64,000 nt of DNA from Holdemania massiliensis (GCF_022440805.1 NZ_JAKNTK010000001.1:124001-188000), one strand, 5' to 3'; numbered from the stretch's first letter, positions 9,133 to 18,230 are shown. Made by a program: numbers and translations. Notes: generated from the letters alone by a model not told the origin.

Positions 9133-9939
9133 ATGGCAATTTATCAAATTTTAGAAGAAATTAAAGATGTCAGAAAAGAGGGGGAGCTGTGCGACTTTAA
9201 CGGCTACCTGGAAGATTACCTGGAAATGATCGATTCTTCCGAAGATCAGCTGATGAAGGAAATCCTGCATGCGCTGTTTGAAGAAGATCATGATTTAAAG
9301 ATCTGCGTTAATCTGCGCGCCGATATCAACCGTCAGGTTATTTCCAATCAGATCATTCGATATAAAGATGCGTTCAAGCTGCAGGGACATCCGGTAATTT
9401 GCCCGGTTATTGTTTACGGCAAACAAGAGGATGCCGAACGGGCGCTGATCCTGGTTAAGCACAGTGACCGCAGCTATCTGTATGCCAAGGGCCTCTATTA
9501 CACGCTGACGGAACCATACAGCTTCTTAGCTGACTGCAAGAACGAACTGGTTGCTGTGACGGCAGAGAGTGTTGATGGTGTGCTGGCGACTTTCCGCAAA
9601 CTGTTCAGCGTCAAAGCGGGGGCTTTGCAGCGGGAAGCGGACCGCAATTGTTTCTCCAACTATGAACAGCTGAAAAAGGATGCACTGGATGAAGCGGAAG
9701 CCGTGAAGGAAAATGCCGAAACCGAGCTGCGTGATGCGGAGGATAAGGAAGCGATGATTTATTCGCTGGTTGTTCGCTGGTTCTTACTGAAAAAGGTTGT
9801 TTACGTTCAGTACATGGTCAATAAGGATATGCTGCAGAACGTTCATGAAGGCAATATCAAGAAACAGCGGAATCAGGCCAAGATCAATGCGGATGAAATC
9901 CCGTTCATTTCTTACAGCGAACTGTGGAGAAGCATCTAA
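9133..9939 (+). CDS. Uncharacterised cytoplasmic protein, 268 residues
   Basis: Not recognised. The protein has no signal peptide or membrane segment. Residues 1-160 are a mixed alpha/beta region with strand-like segments such as PVICPVIVYGK and RSYLYAKGLYYTL. Residues 170-215 are a charged helix that could form a coiled coil (EQLKKDALDEAEAVKENAETELRDAEDKE), and the last 50 residues hold a hydrophobic helix IYSLVVRWFLLKKVVYVQYMV that could pack or touch the membrane. The ribosome binding site is AGGGGGA. It stands alone, divergent from the PadR pair, with its own terminator. No close neighbour gives a functional clue. Confidence 0.85.
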   Translation: MAIYQILEEIKDVRKEGELCDFNGYLEDYLEMIDSSEDQLMKEILHALFEEDHDLKICVNLRADINRQVISNQIIRYKDAFKLQGHPVICPVIVYGKQEDAERALILVKHSDRSYLYAKGLYYTLTEPYSFLADCKNELVAVTAESVDGVLATFRKLFSVKAGALQREADRNCFSNYEQLKKDALDEAEAVKENAETELRDAEDKEAMIYSLVVRWFLLKKVVYVQYMVNKDMLQNVHEGNIKKQRNQAKINADEIPFISYSELWRSI

Positions 9940-9952
9940 ATTCAACAAACTG

Positions 9953-9986
9953 ACAAGCATGACAGAAATGTTGTGCTTGTTTTTCT
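9953..9986 (+). terminator. Rho-independent terminator
   Basis: The arms ACAAGCAT (9953-9960) and GTGCTTGT (9973-9980) with a T-rich tail end the 268-residue gene. The remaining bases to 10215 hold no gene that I can support. Confidence 0.8.
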
Positions 9987-10215
9987 TTGCGATGAATTGT
10001 AAGCCATCATGCCTTTGATGATTCGCTATCGGCGGACAAGCCGATCCGGACAGACAACGGTTGCCTGTTGAAAAAAGTTGTGCCTGCGGCTGAGCAGAAA
10101 GGTGTTCGTTTTCATCGATAAATAAATTATTCTGAAAATGAATAAAATAAAAGAATAAATAATTCGACATCAAATCACCTTCATGATAGACTATGAAAAA
10201 AGGGAGGATTCTATC

Positions 10216-11484
10216 ATGACGATGCAGGTCAGCTTTGAAAGAATTGACATCACTCCGGCGCTGCCGGTCCGCTTATCCGGTTTTGGAAAAGTCCGCTGGG
10301 CCGAAACGGCGCACGATCCACTGTTTGCCCGCTTACTTTTATTCAGCGGGGAACAGGAAACTTTATGGATTCAGCTCGATTGGTGTGCGGCGGATTCCAT
10401 GCTTTTTGATCAGGTAGCAGATTTAACCGGAATTCATCAGCCGCATCTTATCATTTCAGCGACACATACCCATTCCGGACCTTGCGGTACGGTTCGCTGC
10501 GATCAGGGTATTTTGAAGGGGTTGGAGCCGGTATTCGGGGATGTGAATGCCTGTTATATTGCCGAAACTGCCCGCAAGATTGCAAAGGCTGTTGAGCGGC
10601 TGCGGCAGACAAAACAAGCTTTCCAATGGCGGTTGGTTCGCGGAACGGTTGCCGGACTTGGAACGGATCGGCATGATCCGCAGCTGCCCTGCGATCAGGA
10701 TGCCTTCGTTCTGGAACTGATCACAGAGGAAGGACGGCGCTGTCTGTGGACACGGATGGCGTGTCATCCAACCGTTCTTAACGGCGATAATCTTGAGCTG
10801 ACGGCAGATTTTCCCGGCGCGCTGGAAGCCTGCTTTGATGCGGTAGAAATGGTGGCTTTTGTGAACGGAAGCTGCGGGGATATGAGTACGCGGTTCACCC
10901 GTCAGCAATCCAGTTTCGCCGAGATGGAACGCCTGGCTCAGCTGGCGGCCGATCAGCTGAAAACGCTGTTGGCACAGCCGGTGCATTTTACTCCGGGCGA
11001 AAAGCTGACGCTGAAAGTGGATCAGAAAACATTTCAGGTAAAAGCGAAGGTTTTGGATTCAGTAGACGTGGCCGAAGCCAAGGTCAGTGCCTTGAAGGCT
11101 CAGGTTGAACAGGCCCGCAAAGCGGGGGCGGATGCCCATGCCCTGCGGCTGTTGGAATCTTTGAAAGAAGGGGCGGAGAATAATCTTTTGTCCTGCCGCA
11201 ATGCTTCCGGCGTCCGGGAAATCGCGCTGTCTGTTTCCTGTATCCAGCTGCCTTCGCTCAATCTGATCACCGTTCCAGTCGAGCTTTTCAGCAAGCTCAG
11301 CAATCCGGTGAAGGCCGAATGGAAGGCTGAATTTATCGGCTATACCAATGGCTATGCGCTGTATATGGCCGATGAAAATGCCTTTGATCAGCAATTTTAC
11401 GAAGCGATGAGCAGTCCGTTTGAAAAAGGCGCCGGGGAAGAACTGATCCGGCAGATCGGCAGCTGGCTGACGTCCTTGAACTAA
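10216..11484 (+). CDS. Neutral/alkaline ceramidase-like N-terminal domain protein
   Basis: A 422-residue protein resembling the N-terminal catalytic domain of neutral ceramidases. It begins with the family feature VSFERIDITPALPVRLSGFG and has the metal-site histidines in ATHTHSGP, a later histidine in CHPTVLNG, and NGSCGDMS, which corresponds to the NGxxGDVSP active-site loop. Real ceramidases of about 650-700 residues have an added C-terminal domain, missing here, and there is no signal peptide, so the substrate may be an intracellular amide or ester, not ceramide. Start chosen at 10216: GGGAGG lies eight bases upstream, and the open frame's earlier start at 10183 has none. It is monocistronic with a terminator behind it. 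Confidence 0.8.
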   Translation: MTMQVSFERIDITPALPVRLSGFGKVRWAETAHDPLFARLLLFSGEQETLWIQLDWCAADSMLFDQVADLTGIHQPHLIISATHTHSGPCGTVRCDQGILKGLEPVFGDVNACYIAETARKIAKAVERLRQTKQAFQWRLVRGTVAGLGTDRHDPQLPCDQDAFVLELITEEGRRCLWTRMACHPTVLNGDNLELTADFPGALEACFDAVEMVAFVNGSCGDMSTRFTRQQSSFAEMERLAQLAADQLKTLLAQPVHFTPGEKLTLKVDQKTFQVKAKVLDSVDVAEAKVSALKAQVEQARKAGADAHALRLLESLKEGAENNLLSCRNASGVREIALSVSCIQLPSLNLITVPVELFSKLSNPVKAEWKAEFIGYTNGYALYMADENAFDQQFYEAMSSPFEKGAGEELIRQIGSWLTSLN

Positions 11485-11528
11485 TTCTTTAGTACGCTTT
11501 TCTATAATCTTTTAAAATTTTCAGCGCA

Positions 11529-11556
11529 CAGCGGCCGCAAACGGACCGCTGTTTTC
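11529..11556 (+). terminator. Rho-independent terminator
   Basis: The arms CAGCGG-CCG (11529-11537) and CGG-ACCGCTG (11542-11551) with a CAAA loop and a TTTT tail end the ceramidase-like gene. Confidence 0.75.
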
Positions 11557-11823
11557 AATCCTTTGATGAGCGATGATTTTAAGTGATGATAGTTTAGAGG
11601 AATTGATAAATTGTCATAAGAAAAACATTCCATTTTTGATCCTAGATATCACGAAGATCGCTATCTTTTCACTTGGGATCTTTCAGATAAGGCGGAATGA
11701 AAAACAAAGCTGGCAAAGCACTCAGAATTACTTTGATGAAGCTTTTTCGCATTTTCTTATCTTGGGGTCATGGGTTTTCATTTCGCAGTAAAAATTCGCC
11801 TTAAAATAAGTCGGTAAAGCACG
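11557..11823. other. AT-rich intergenic stretch without a supported gene
   Basis: Between the ceramidase-like terminator and the next promoter lies AT-rich DNA that differs in texture from its neighbours. A 72-codon open frame (11573-11791) has no ribosome binding site and no recognisable domain. The stretch may be a decayed gene; nothing firmer can be said. Confidence 0.4.
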
Positions 11824-11852
11824 TTTTAATGCCATCCTAACTGTGCTATAAT
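11824..11852 (+). promoter_or_regulatory. Promoter of the XpaC/AAA cassette
   Basis: A consensus -10 TATAAT (11847-11852) preceded by TGC makes an extended -10. The -35 position 17 bases upstream is a weak TTTTAA (11824-11829). The start codon follows 54 bases later. Confidence 0.65.
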
Positions 11853-11906
11853 TAACGCGAGTTCATAATCAGAAAGAAACTTCCGAACTCATGCAAGGGG
11901 GACAAA

Positions 11907-12851
11907 ATGAGAAATTCCTGGATTTTTCCGGTGTTGTTTTTTATGATGATATTTGGGTTTGGCGGGATGTTCAGCGGCCTGCTTTTTCCGCTTATTATCT
12001 TTTTTATAATTTATAAATCAGTAACGAAGAATAATAATGAACGGCAGACAGTACGCCGCCGGTCTTCGTCAGGGCAGAGCCGTACGCGTCTATCCGGCCG
12101 CCAGAGTGATCTGGTCAATGAAGCGCTGGGCCGTTATTTCCGCACGCATGAAAAACTGCCGCTTCTGGAAGAAATCGGCCTGCGTCCGGAAAAGGCAGAA
12201 TATACTGGACTGCGGAATCTGATCCTGCTCAAAGAGGACGACTGCATTGGAACGCTGGATGAGTTTGGAGAACGTTACCCGCGGCTGTATAACGAAGTTC
12301 TGCGCCTGTTGGTTGAATTTGCCAAACAGCCGCAGACAGAGGAAACACCAAAGCAGAAAGTGAAACCGGAAACGGTGCAGGCGGAAGAACCGGCGCCGGT
12401 TCAGCCGGAACCGCAGCCGGAGTTGGATCGGGCAGAAGCCTGCATTGAAAAAATTAACGTGCTGAATACCGAAATCGCCAATGAATCGATTACCAATGGA
12501 CTTTATCAGACCTGTGCCTTGCTGAAACATCTGGCGATTGCTGAGGAAAAATTTCCTGAGAATAAAGATAAGCTGGACAAGCTTTATCAATACTATCTGC
12601 CGATTTTGCTGGATATCCTGGAAAACTATAAGAACATCGGCCAGTCGGCGGCTAATCATGAGGATTTCCATGAAGCAGAGGATCGTTTAAACAAGACGAT
12701 CATCCTGATCAATGAAGCGATGAAAACGATCAGCGCGACGATGGCTGAGGATGATTTGATGAGTTTGTCCGCGGATATGACGACGCTGGAAGCGCTGCTG
12801 AAAAAGGATGGATTGGTTCAGGAAGGTACGCTTTCAGGAGTCAGAAAGTAG
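11907..12851 (+). CDS. XpaC-like protein (5-bromo-4-chloroindolyl phosphate hydrolysis family)
   Basis: A 314-residue membrane-anchored protein. Residues 4-36 form one or two close hydrophobic helices, followed by a basic linker (RRRSSSGQSRTRLSGRQ), a small helical region, a proline-glutamate-rich linker (about 145-172) and a C-terminal helical bundle with conserved-looking INEAMKTI and LSADMTTLEALLKKDG segments typical of XpaC-like proteins. The family is named from a hydrolysis phenotype, but its members look like structural partners of TelA. The ribosome binding site is AGGGGGA. It is the first gene of a run of three tightly spaced genes, followed by telA 250 bases later, matching the common xpaC-telA pairing. 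Confidence 0.8.
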   Translation: MRNSWIFPVLFFMMIFGFGGMFSGLLFPLIIFFIIYKSVTKNNNERQTVRRRSSSGQSRTRLSGRQSDLVNEALGRYFRTHEKLPLLEEIGLRPEKAEYTGLRNLILLKEDDCIGTLDEFGERYPRLYNEVLRLLVEFAKQPQTEETPKQKVKPETVQAEEPAPVQPEPQPELDRAEACIEKINVLNTEIANESITNGLYQTCALLKHLAIAEEKFPENKDKLDKLYQYYLPILLDILENYKNIGQSAANHEDFHEAEDRLNKTIILINEAMKTISATMAEDDLMSLSADMTTLEALLKKDGLVQEGTLSGVRK

Positions 12852-12859
12852 GTGAAACA

Positions 12860-13447
12860 ATGAGTCAGAAACAAAAAAATACGGATTATTTGGATGATTT
12901 GTTTGACAAACATTTTAATGATAAAGATTTTATGAATACCAACCTTGCGGATTTCGGACAGATGGTGCGCGACACCATTAACGAAGAAGCCCGCAAGCAG
13001 GGTTATGATACGATGAGCGATCTGATCAGCGGCGAAATTCAGGAAGGGCTCAGCGGCAATAGCCGGACCCGCAAACGTCCGGTTACCGCGGCCGTGCACC
13101 GCCGTCATGGAAGCTATCGCACCCGTTATGAATACGTTCGGGAAATGCTGGAAAATGTCGTTTATCCGCCGCGGCAGCGTGGTTATTACCGCGATGGGCA
13201 CCAGGATGCGATTCAGCGTTATCTGCGCAGAATGGCCATCAATCAGAATGACATGATGATGTATGAGAAAATTGTGGATGAGGAAATCCGCAAGTATTAT
13301 CAACAGAATACCCGTCAGCGCAGTAATAAATACGATGAAGGCTATTATGATGGATTAAAGCTTGTGGCCCGCGCGCTGAAAGAGTCCCGCGATCTGATGA
13401 TGGAAGAAATCGGCGATCGGCTGGCGGCAGCGCTGAAAGTCTATTAG
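12860..13447 (+). CDS. Uncharacterised basic protein of the XpaC/AAA cassette
   Basis: A 195-residue protein not recognised. It begins with an acidic, aspartate-rich stretch (DYLDDLFDKHFNDKDF), passes through a basic arginine-rich middle (SRTRKRPVTAAVHRRHGSYRTRYEY) and ends in a helical region. There is no membrane segment. It starts 8 bases after the XpaC-like gene and ends 10 bases before the AAA ATPase, so all three are surely cotranscribed. The position suggests an adaptor or substrate of the ATPase; that is inference only. Confidence 0.85.
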   Translation: MSQKQKNTDYLDDLFDKHFNDKDFMNTNLADFGQMVRDTINEEARKQGYDTMSDLISGEIQEGLSGNSRTRKRPVTAAVHRRHGSYRTRYEYVREMLENVVYPPRQRGYYRDGHQDAIQRYLRRMAINQNDMMMYEKIVDEEIRKYYQQNTRQRSNKYDEGYYDGLKLVARALKESRDLMMEEIGDRLAAALKVY

Positions 13448-13457
13448 AGGATAAGGC

Positions 13458-15581
13458 ATGTCAAAAGAAAATGAAAAGAAGGATCTTGAACAGCTGATGA
13501 ATTCGATGTTTCGCGGACATCGTCTGAATACGGTGTCGGCGGAAGACTATCTAGAGCAGGTGCAGAAAAACCAAACGGAGCTGCAGACGGGACTGGATCA
13601 GGCCCAGGCTCACCAGAAAAAGGCGGAGGATACGCTGCGTACAACGGAAAACGCGATGGATCAGCTCAATGCCATTCTGCGCCGGCAAAGCGAAGAAATC
13701 CAGAAGCAGTCGGAAGCGCTGCGCGGACAATCACAGGATTTAGGTTTCAGCGATCAGGATTTTGCGAAGCTGCAGGCTGAAGTTCAGAAGGACTTCGGGA
13801 TTCAGGTCGATATTGAGAACAAGGAGAAACGTCAGGCTCAGGATCTGCAGGCAGTGCTGACAGGAATGCGGGAAGCCGCTGAACAGACGGGTGCGGTTGT
13901 GTTGGGCCAGGAAGTCTTTCTGAGCGATTTGGCCCGAGCGTTCTTCCGGCCTTTCGCCAGCGGTCAGCCGGAAGGCGTGCTGCGCAATGTCTTTGTCATC
14001 AGCGGCCCGGTTGGCAGCGGCCGGCACCTGGCGCTGTCGACGATGATCCAAACCCTGGCTGAAAAACACTGGCTGACCAGTGCAGACACGGTGACGATTA
14101 ACGGTTCGCATTATGCCGGAAGTGATCAGGAAAAGGTCTTCATTCAGGATATGTACGCGGCTTCCTGCGCCGAAGCCGAAGTGATTGTCATTGAACAGGC
14201 GGAAGCGATGTATCCGCCGTTTCTCAATCAGCTGATGAAGCTGTGTCAGAATGAAGAAGTGACTTTGAATAAACGATATGTTTTAAATAAAGGAAAACAG
14301 CTGGTGGAAGCCAACAGCTCTTTGGTCACCCAGACTGTGTCAACGCTGAAATTGACAGATAAATACATTGTTTTCCTAACGGCCTCACGCAAGACGCTGA
14401 TGCAGAATTTCCCGAATTCCATGACAGAAGTGATTTTAGATCAGCCTTCGTCGCAGCCGTTAAGCCAGGAAGTCCTCCTGACGCTCTTTCAGCGGCGGTT
14501 AGAGGAAACGGTGGTCAACGCTGCCAGACAGCTCAATATCACTTTGACCTTTGAGGCGGATGCGGCTAGGAAACGGCTGGCAGTCTTGGAAACGTCAACC
14601 GGAGCTTTGGCCTTGGAAAAAGATATCCGGCAGTTGAATGCCGCTTTAAACGAGCTGTGTCTGAAACAATCGGAGCCGCTTCATGAGGTTCATATCAAAG
14701 TGGAAAAGGAATGGATTTTTGAAGCTCACGGTCAACCGCTGGCGATTTCTGATTTAATCCGGCTGGAAAAGGATGATCTTGAAGCCATTCGTAAAGAAAT
14801 GGATGCGATTGTCGGTCTGCAGGAAGTCAAAGATACGTTAAAATCCATGGAAGAACATTACAAAGTCACCCAACTGCGGCAGAAACAAGGCTTGAAAGCC
14901 GCGCCGCTGTCCCGCCATATGATCTTTACCGGCAATCCCGGAACGGGCAAGACGACGATGGCCCGCTTAGTCGCCCGGCTGTTTAAGGCCCTGGGCTTGT
15001 TGTCGCAGGGGCAGCTGATCGAGGTCAGCCGCAGTGATTTAGTCGGCCGTTATGTCGGCCACACCGCACCGCTGACCCAGCAGATTATTGAATCCGCTTT
15101 GGGCGGCGTGCTGTTTATTGATGAAGCGTATTCATTAGTCCGCGGCAAGGATGACAGCTTCGGTCTGGAGGCTGTCGACACGTTAGTGAAGGGCATGGAA
15201 GATCACCGCGATGATCTGATTGTCATTCTGGCTGGCTACAGCCGGGAAATGGAAGAATTCCTGAATGCGAATTCCGGGTTGAAGTCGCGGTTCCCCAATA
15301 ATCTGAACTTCGCCGACTATACCGGTAGCGAACTGACGCAGATTGCCGTTTCACTGGCGCAAGGGAAAGACTACGTTATCGACGAGGGCTGTCTGAACGA
15401 TTTAACGATTTATTTTAACGCGGTTCAGATGAATTCCGCCGCCCGCAGCGGCAATGGCCGATTAGCTCGCAATACCGTAGAAAAAGCGATCCTGAATCAA
15501 TCCCGACGGATTCTGAACGATCCGAAAGCACGAATGGATCTGCTGCTGCGGGAAGATTTTGACCTTGAGCTGCAGAACTAA
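13458..15581 (+). CDS. Double-AAA ATPase, CbxX/CfqX (SpoVK-like) C-terminal module
   Basis: A 707-residue cytoplasmic ATPase. Residues 30-95 are a coiled coil. A first AAA module (about 145-340) resembles the second ring of Clp ATPases (VVLGQEVFLSDLARAFFRPF...GPVGSGRH), but its Walker A has R in place of the lysine and its Walker B reads VIVIEQAE, lacking the acidic pair, so it should not hydrolyse ATP. The second module (about 450-690) is an intact CbxX/CfqX AAA: Walker A GNPGTGKT (about 492-499), Walker B GVLFIDEA (about 550), sensor and pore-loop segments. Such ATPases remodel protein partners (Rubisco activase CbxX, sporulation SpoVK). The start 10 bases after the previous gene has an AGAGGATAAGG site. 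The likely role is remodelling the XpaC/TelA proteins or the 195-residue partner. Confidence 0.85.
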   Translation: MSKENEKKDLEQLMNSMFRGHRLNTVSAEDYLEQVQKNQTELQTGLDQAQAHQKKAEDTLRTTENAMDQLNAILRRQSEEIQKQSEALRGQSQDLGFSDQDFAKLQAEVQKDFGIQVDIENKEKRQAQDLQAVLTGMREAAEQTGAVVLGQEVFLSDLARAFFRPFASGQPEGVLRNVFVISGPVGSGRHLALSTMIQTLAEKHWLTSADTVTINGSHYAGSDQEKVFIQDMYAASCAEAEVIVIEQAEAMYPPFLNQLMKLCQNEEVTLNKRYVLNKGKQLVEANSSLVTQTVSTLKLTDKYIVFLTASRKTLMQNFPNSMTEVILDQPSSQPLSQEVLLTLFQRRLEETVVNAARQLNITLTFEADAARKRLAVLETSTGALALEKDIRQLNAALNELCLKQSEPLHEVHIKVEKEWIFEAHGQPLAISDLIRLEKDDLEAIRKEMDAIVGLQEVKDTLKSMEEHYKVTQLRQKQGLKAAPLSRHMIFTGNPGTGKTTMARLVARLFKALGLLSQGQLIEVSRSDLVGRYVGHTAPLTQQIIESALGGVLFIDEAYSLVRGKDDSFGLEAVDTLVKGMEDHRDDLIVILAGYSREMEEFLNANSGLKSRFPNNLNFADYTGSELTQIAVSLAQGKDYVIDEGCLNDLTIYFNAVQMNSAARSGNGRLARNTVEKAILNQSRRILNDPKARMDLLLREDFDLELQN

Positions 15582-15598
15582 ACTCCATGAAGATCAAT

Positions 15599-15637
15599 AA
15601 AGCTGCCGGGAAGGCTTACTAACCCGCAGCTTTTCCT
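15599..15637 (+). terminator. Rho-independent terminator after the AAA gene
   Basis: The arms AAGCTGCCGGG (about 15600-15610) and CCCGCAGCTT (15623-15632) with a T-rich tail end the three-gene unit. telA behind it has its own promoter. Confidence 0.75.
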
Positions 15638-15760
15638 TTTCTTGCAAATGAATGGAAGCTTTCCGAGGAAAAAACCACGCTGTTCCGCTGATTCAGGAGC
15701 ATCAAAGCAGAAAGCGGTGCGTGCAAACAAAATTCATCGCTGAGCAGACTCGGGAGTTTC

Positions 15761-15789
15761 TTGACAAGCGGAAAGCGACCGTCTAAGAT
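15761..15789 (+). promoter_or_regulatory. telA promoter
   Basis: TTGACA (15761-15766), a 17-base spacer and TAAGAT (15784-15789) form a near-consensus housekeeping promoter 47 bases before the telA start. Confidence 0.7.
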
Positions 15790-15835
15790 TAAAGAGGTAA
15801 ACGAATTCAATGGATAGAAAAGAGGAATAATGATC

Positions 15836-16966
15836 ATGGCTGAAGAGAAAATTACGCTGACGCTGAATCCCCAGATTTCAGAAGAAGAAACCATTGCGGA
15901 GCCAGCGCCGCAGTTAAAGACTGCGGATCAGCAGCAGGAAGTCAAATTAAGCCCGGAAGAACAGAAAATGGTCGATGACTTTTCCAAGCAGATCGACGTG
16001 ACATCATCCACAACCGTATTGCAGTACGGCGCTGAAGCCCAGAAGAAAATTGCGGATTTCTCCGATTCTGCCCTGCAGAATGTCAGAACAAAAGATCTCG
16101 GTGAAGTCGGTGAAATGATGGCAGATCTGGTCGGCGAGCTGAAAGGTTTTTCGGCGGATGAGGAAGAAGAAAAAGGCTTGTTCGGCATGTTTAAGAAAAC
16201 GACGAACAAGATGGAAAAGATGAAAGCCCGCTATGACAAGGCGGAACTGAATGTCAACAAGATTTCCAAAGCACTGGAAGATCATCAGATTACACTGATG
16301 CGCGATATTGCCCTGCTGGATCAGCTGTATGAAAAGAACATGGTTCATTTCAAAGAGCTGACCATGTATATTCTGGCAGGGAAAAAGAAGCTGCAGGAAG
16401 TCCGCAGTCAGGACCTGCCGAAGATGATTGAGGCAGCCAAGCGCAGCGGACTGCCGGAAGACGCACAGAAGGCCAATGATCTGGCTAATGCCTGCGACCG
16501 GTTTGAGAAGAAGATTCATGATCTGGAACTGACGCGCACCGTTGCGCTGCAGATGGCGCCGCAGATTCGTCTGGTTCAGAACAATGACACCTTGATGACG
16601 GAAAAAATCCAGTCGACGCTGGTCAATACGATCCCGCTGTGGAAAAGTCAGATGGTGCTGGCACTGGGGCTGAATCACTCCAAGCAGGCGATGGAAGCTC
16701 AGCGTGAGGTCAATGAAATGACCAACCAGCTGCTGAAAAAGAATGCCGATACATTAAAGATGGCCACGATTGAAACGGCCAAGGAATCCGAGCGCGGCAT
16801 CGTGGATATCGAAACGCTGCAGCATACTAACGAGGCGCTGATTTCGACGCTGGATGAAGTCGCTCAGATTCAGAAGGAAGGCCGCCAGAAGCGGATTGAA
16901 GCGGAAGCTGAACTGCGCAAGATCGAAAAAGAACTCAATCAGAAACTGTTGGAAATCAATCGTTAA
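15836..16966 (+). CDS. telA: Toxic anion resistance protein TelA
   Basis: A 376-residue TelA/KlaA-family protein. It is soluble and almost wholly helical: LFGMFKKTTNKMEKMKARYDKAE, then a heptad-rich central region (KISKALEDHQITLMRDIALLDQLYEKN), the QMAPQIRLVQNN segment and a long C-terminal helix rich in E and K. The family is linked to tellurite and membrane-antibiotic tolerance, but the mechanism is unknown. Start chosen at 15836: the AGAGGA site is nine bases away, whereas the ATG at 15830 is only three. It lies behind the XpaC-like/AAA genes with a separate promoter, so the cassette is probably one functional unit with two transcripts. Confidence 0.92.
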   Translation: MAEEKITLTLNPQISEEETIAEPAPQLKTADQQQEVKLSPEEQKMVDDFSKQIDVTSSTTVLQYGAEAQKKIADFSDSALQNVRTKDLGEVGEMMADLVGELKGFSADEEEEKGLFGMFKKTTNKMEKMKARYDKAELNVNKISKALEDHQITLMRDIALLDQLYEKNMVHFKELTMYILAGKKKLQEVRSQDLPKMIEAAKRSGLPEDAQKANDLANACDRFEKKIHDLELTRTVALQMAPQIRLVQNNDTLMTEKIQSTLVNTIPLWKSQMVLALGLNHSKQAMEAQREVNEMTNQLLKKNADTLKMATIETAKESERGIVDIETLQHTNEALISTLDEVAQIQKEGRQKRIEAEAELRKIEKELNQKLLEINR

Positions 16967-17014
16967 ACCAGCGGCTCTGTACTGAGATCTCATTGGTAAA
17001 AGAAAGACGGAATA

Positions 17015-17070
17015 AAAAAACAGGAAGCGCTTGGCGTGTGCATAAGCATGAAGCTAAGGCTTCCTTTTTG
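17015..17070 (+). terminator. Terminator after telA
   Basis: The arms AGGAAGC (17022-17028) and GCTTCCT (17059-17065) enclose a 30-base loop and are followed by TTTT. Between here and 17243 I see no supported gene. Confidence 0.7.
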
Positions 17071-17243
17071 TCAGCCTTCTCCGCAGCCTCTGTCTTAGGC
17101 GATTTTTGTGCAGTTCCCAGCGGTCATCGAGGCTGCAGCCATGAAAAAACAGGTTGTTTTCGCTTCTGTAAAATAGAGGAATTATACGCTGCTTTCTGAT
17201 ACAGGAGCTCAATCTTTGGCAAAAAACATTCTTTCACAAGAGT

Positions 17244-17276
17244 TTTACAGTGGATGCCGAACATCTATGATATAAT
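17244..17276 (+). promoter_or_regulatory. Probable promoter of the TauE/SafE gene
   Basis: TTTACA (17244-17249) is followed after 16 bases by TATGAT (17266-17271), and a perfect TATAAT overlaps it at 17271-17276. Either -10 would leave a leader of about 125 bases, which has no clear riboswitch fold. Confidence 0.55.
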
Positions 17277-17408
17277 ATAAAAGTAAGATTAAAGCAGGAA
17301 TTGAGCTTGCTTTTCAAGCTTAATTACGGTACTATGAATCACTGTGAGCAAATGGAGAGGAAACACGCTGCAGACGAAAAAGAAGCAGCGGAATAAGGGA
17401 GGATTTTT

Positions 17409-18194
17409 ATGGTTTGGATTTATTCTATCGTCGTTCTGTGCGCGACGACCATCGGAGCGATCGCCGGTTTGGGCGGCGGTGTAATTATTAAACCTTGTTT
17501 TGATATGCTGGGATATCATGATGCGGCAACAATTGGGGTGTATTCATCGATCGCGGTCTTTACGATGTGCATTGTTTCCATCATTAAGCAGCTGCGGCAT
17601 GGTTCTCGGTTTGATGTCCTGACGGTCGTCATGATTTCGTTGGGGTCCATTCTGGGCGGATTCGCCGGGGAAAGTGTGTTTAATTTAGTCAATCAGCAGT
17701 TCTCTTCCCAGGGAACAGTGAAGGGAATCCAGGCGATTTTATTGGCGGTTACGCTGGTCTGCATCCTGATCTACACGCTGAATAAATCGAAGATCAAGAC
17801 CTACCGCGTCAAAAATAAAGCGGTGATTACGCTGCTGGGTTTTGTCCTTGGGGTTATTTCGGTCTTTTTGGGCATTGGCGGCGGTCCGATGAACATTGCG
17901 CTGCTGACCATCTTCTTTTCCTTTGATATGAAGGAATGCGTTGTCTATTCGATCGCGACCATCTTCTTTTCGCAGATTTCCAAACTGTCCCAGGTGTATA
18001 TCGCCAACCAGTTTACAGCGTATGATATGTCGCCGATTTTGTTTATCTGCGTGGCTTCTGTCATCGGCGGCTACCTTGGAACGTGGCTGAACAACCGGCT
18101 GGATAACCGGCAGGTGGAAAAGGTCTATATCGCCACCATGGCCTGTCTGCTTCTGCTCAGCTGTTTCAACGCTTACCGCGGTTTTTTTGGATAA
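17409..18194 (+). CDS. TauE/SafE family anion exporter
   Basis: A 261-residue membrane protein with about eight hydrophobic segments and the family's duplicated glycine-rich motifs: GAIAGLGGGVIIKP in the first half and LGIGGGPMNIALL in the second. The family exports sulfite, sulfoacetate and similar anions. An AGGGAGG site precedes the ATG. It is followed by a hairpin and then by the fucosidase gene, so the two are probably separate. Substrate cannot be read from the sequence; a desulfonation product is the family's usual cargo. Confidence 0.88.
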   Translation: MVWIYSIVVLCATTIGAIAGLGGGVIIKPCFDMLGYHDAATIGVYSSIAVFTMCIVSIIKQLRHGSRFDVLTVVMISLGSILGGFAGESVFNLVNQQFSSQGTVKGIQAILLAVTLVCILIYTLNKSKIKTYRVKNKAVITLLGFVLGVISVFLGIGGGPMNIALLTIFFSFDMKECVVYSIATIFFSQISKLSQVYIANQFTAYDMSPILFICVASVIGGYLGTWLNNRLDNRQVEKVYIATMACLLLLSCFNAYRGFFG

Positions 18195-18199
18195 AATAG

Positions 18200-18230
18200 A
18201 AACAGAGCGGCGATGTCGCTCTGTTTGAGT
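18200..18230 (+). terminator. Hairpin terminator after the TauE/SafE gene
   Basis: A perfect ten-base stem AAACAGAGCG (18200-18209) and CGCTCTGTTT (18217-18226) with a seven-base loop. The T tail is short, so termination may be partial and allow some read-through into the fucosidase gene. Confidence 0.65.

Noticed and set aside
11573..11791. A 72-codon plus-strand frame
   Set aside because: No ribosome binding site, no recognisable domain and unusual composition; it looks like chance or a gene remnant.
16993..17199. A 68-codon frame after telA
   Set aside because: It overlaps the telA terminator hairpin and has no family resemblance.
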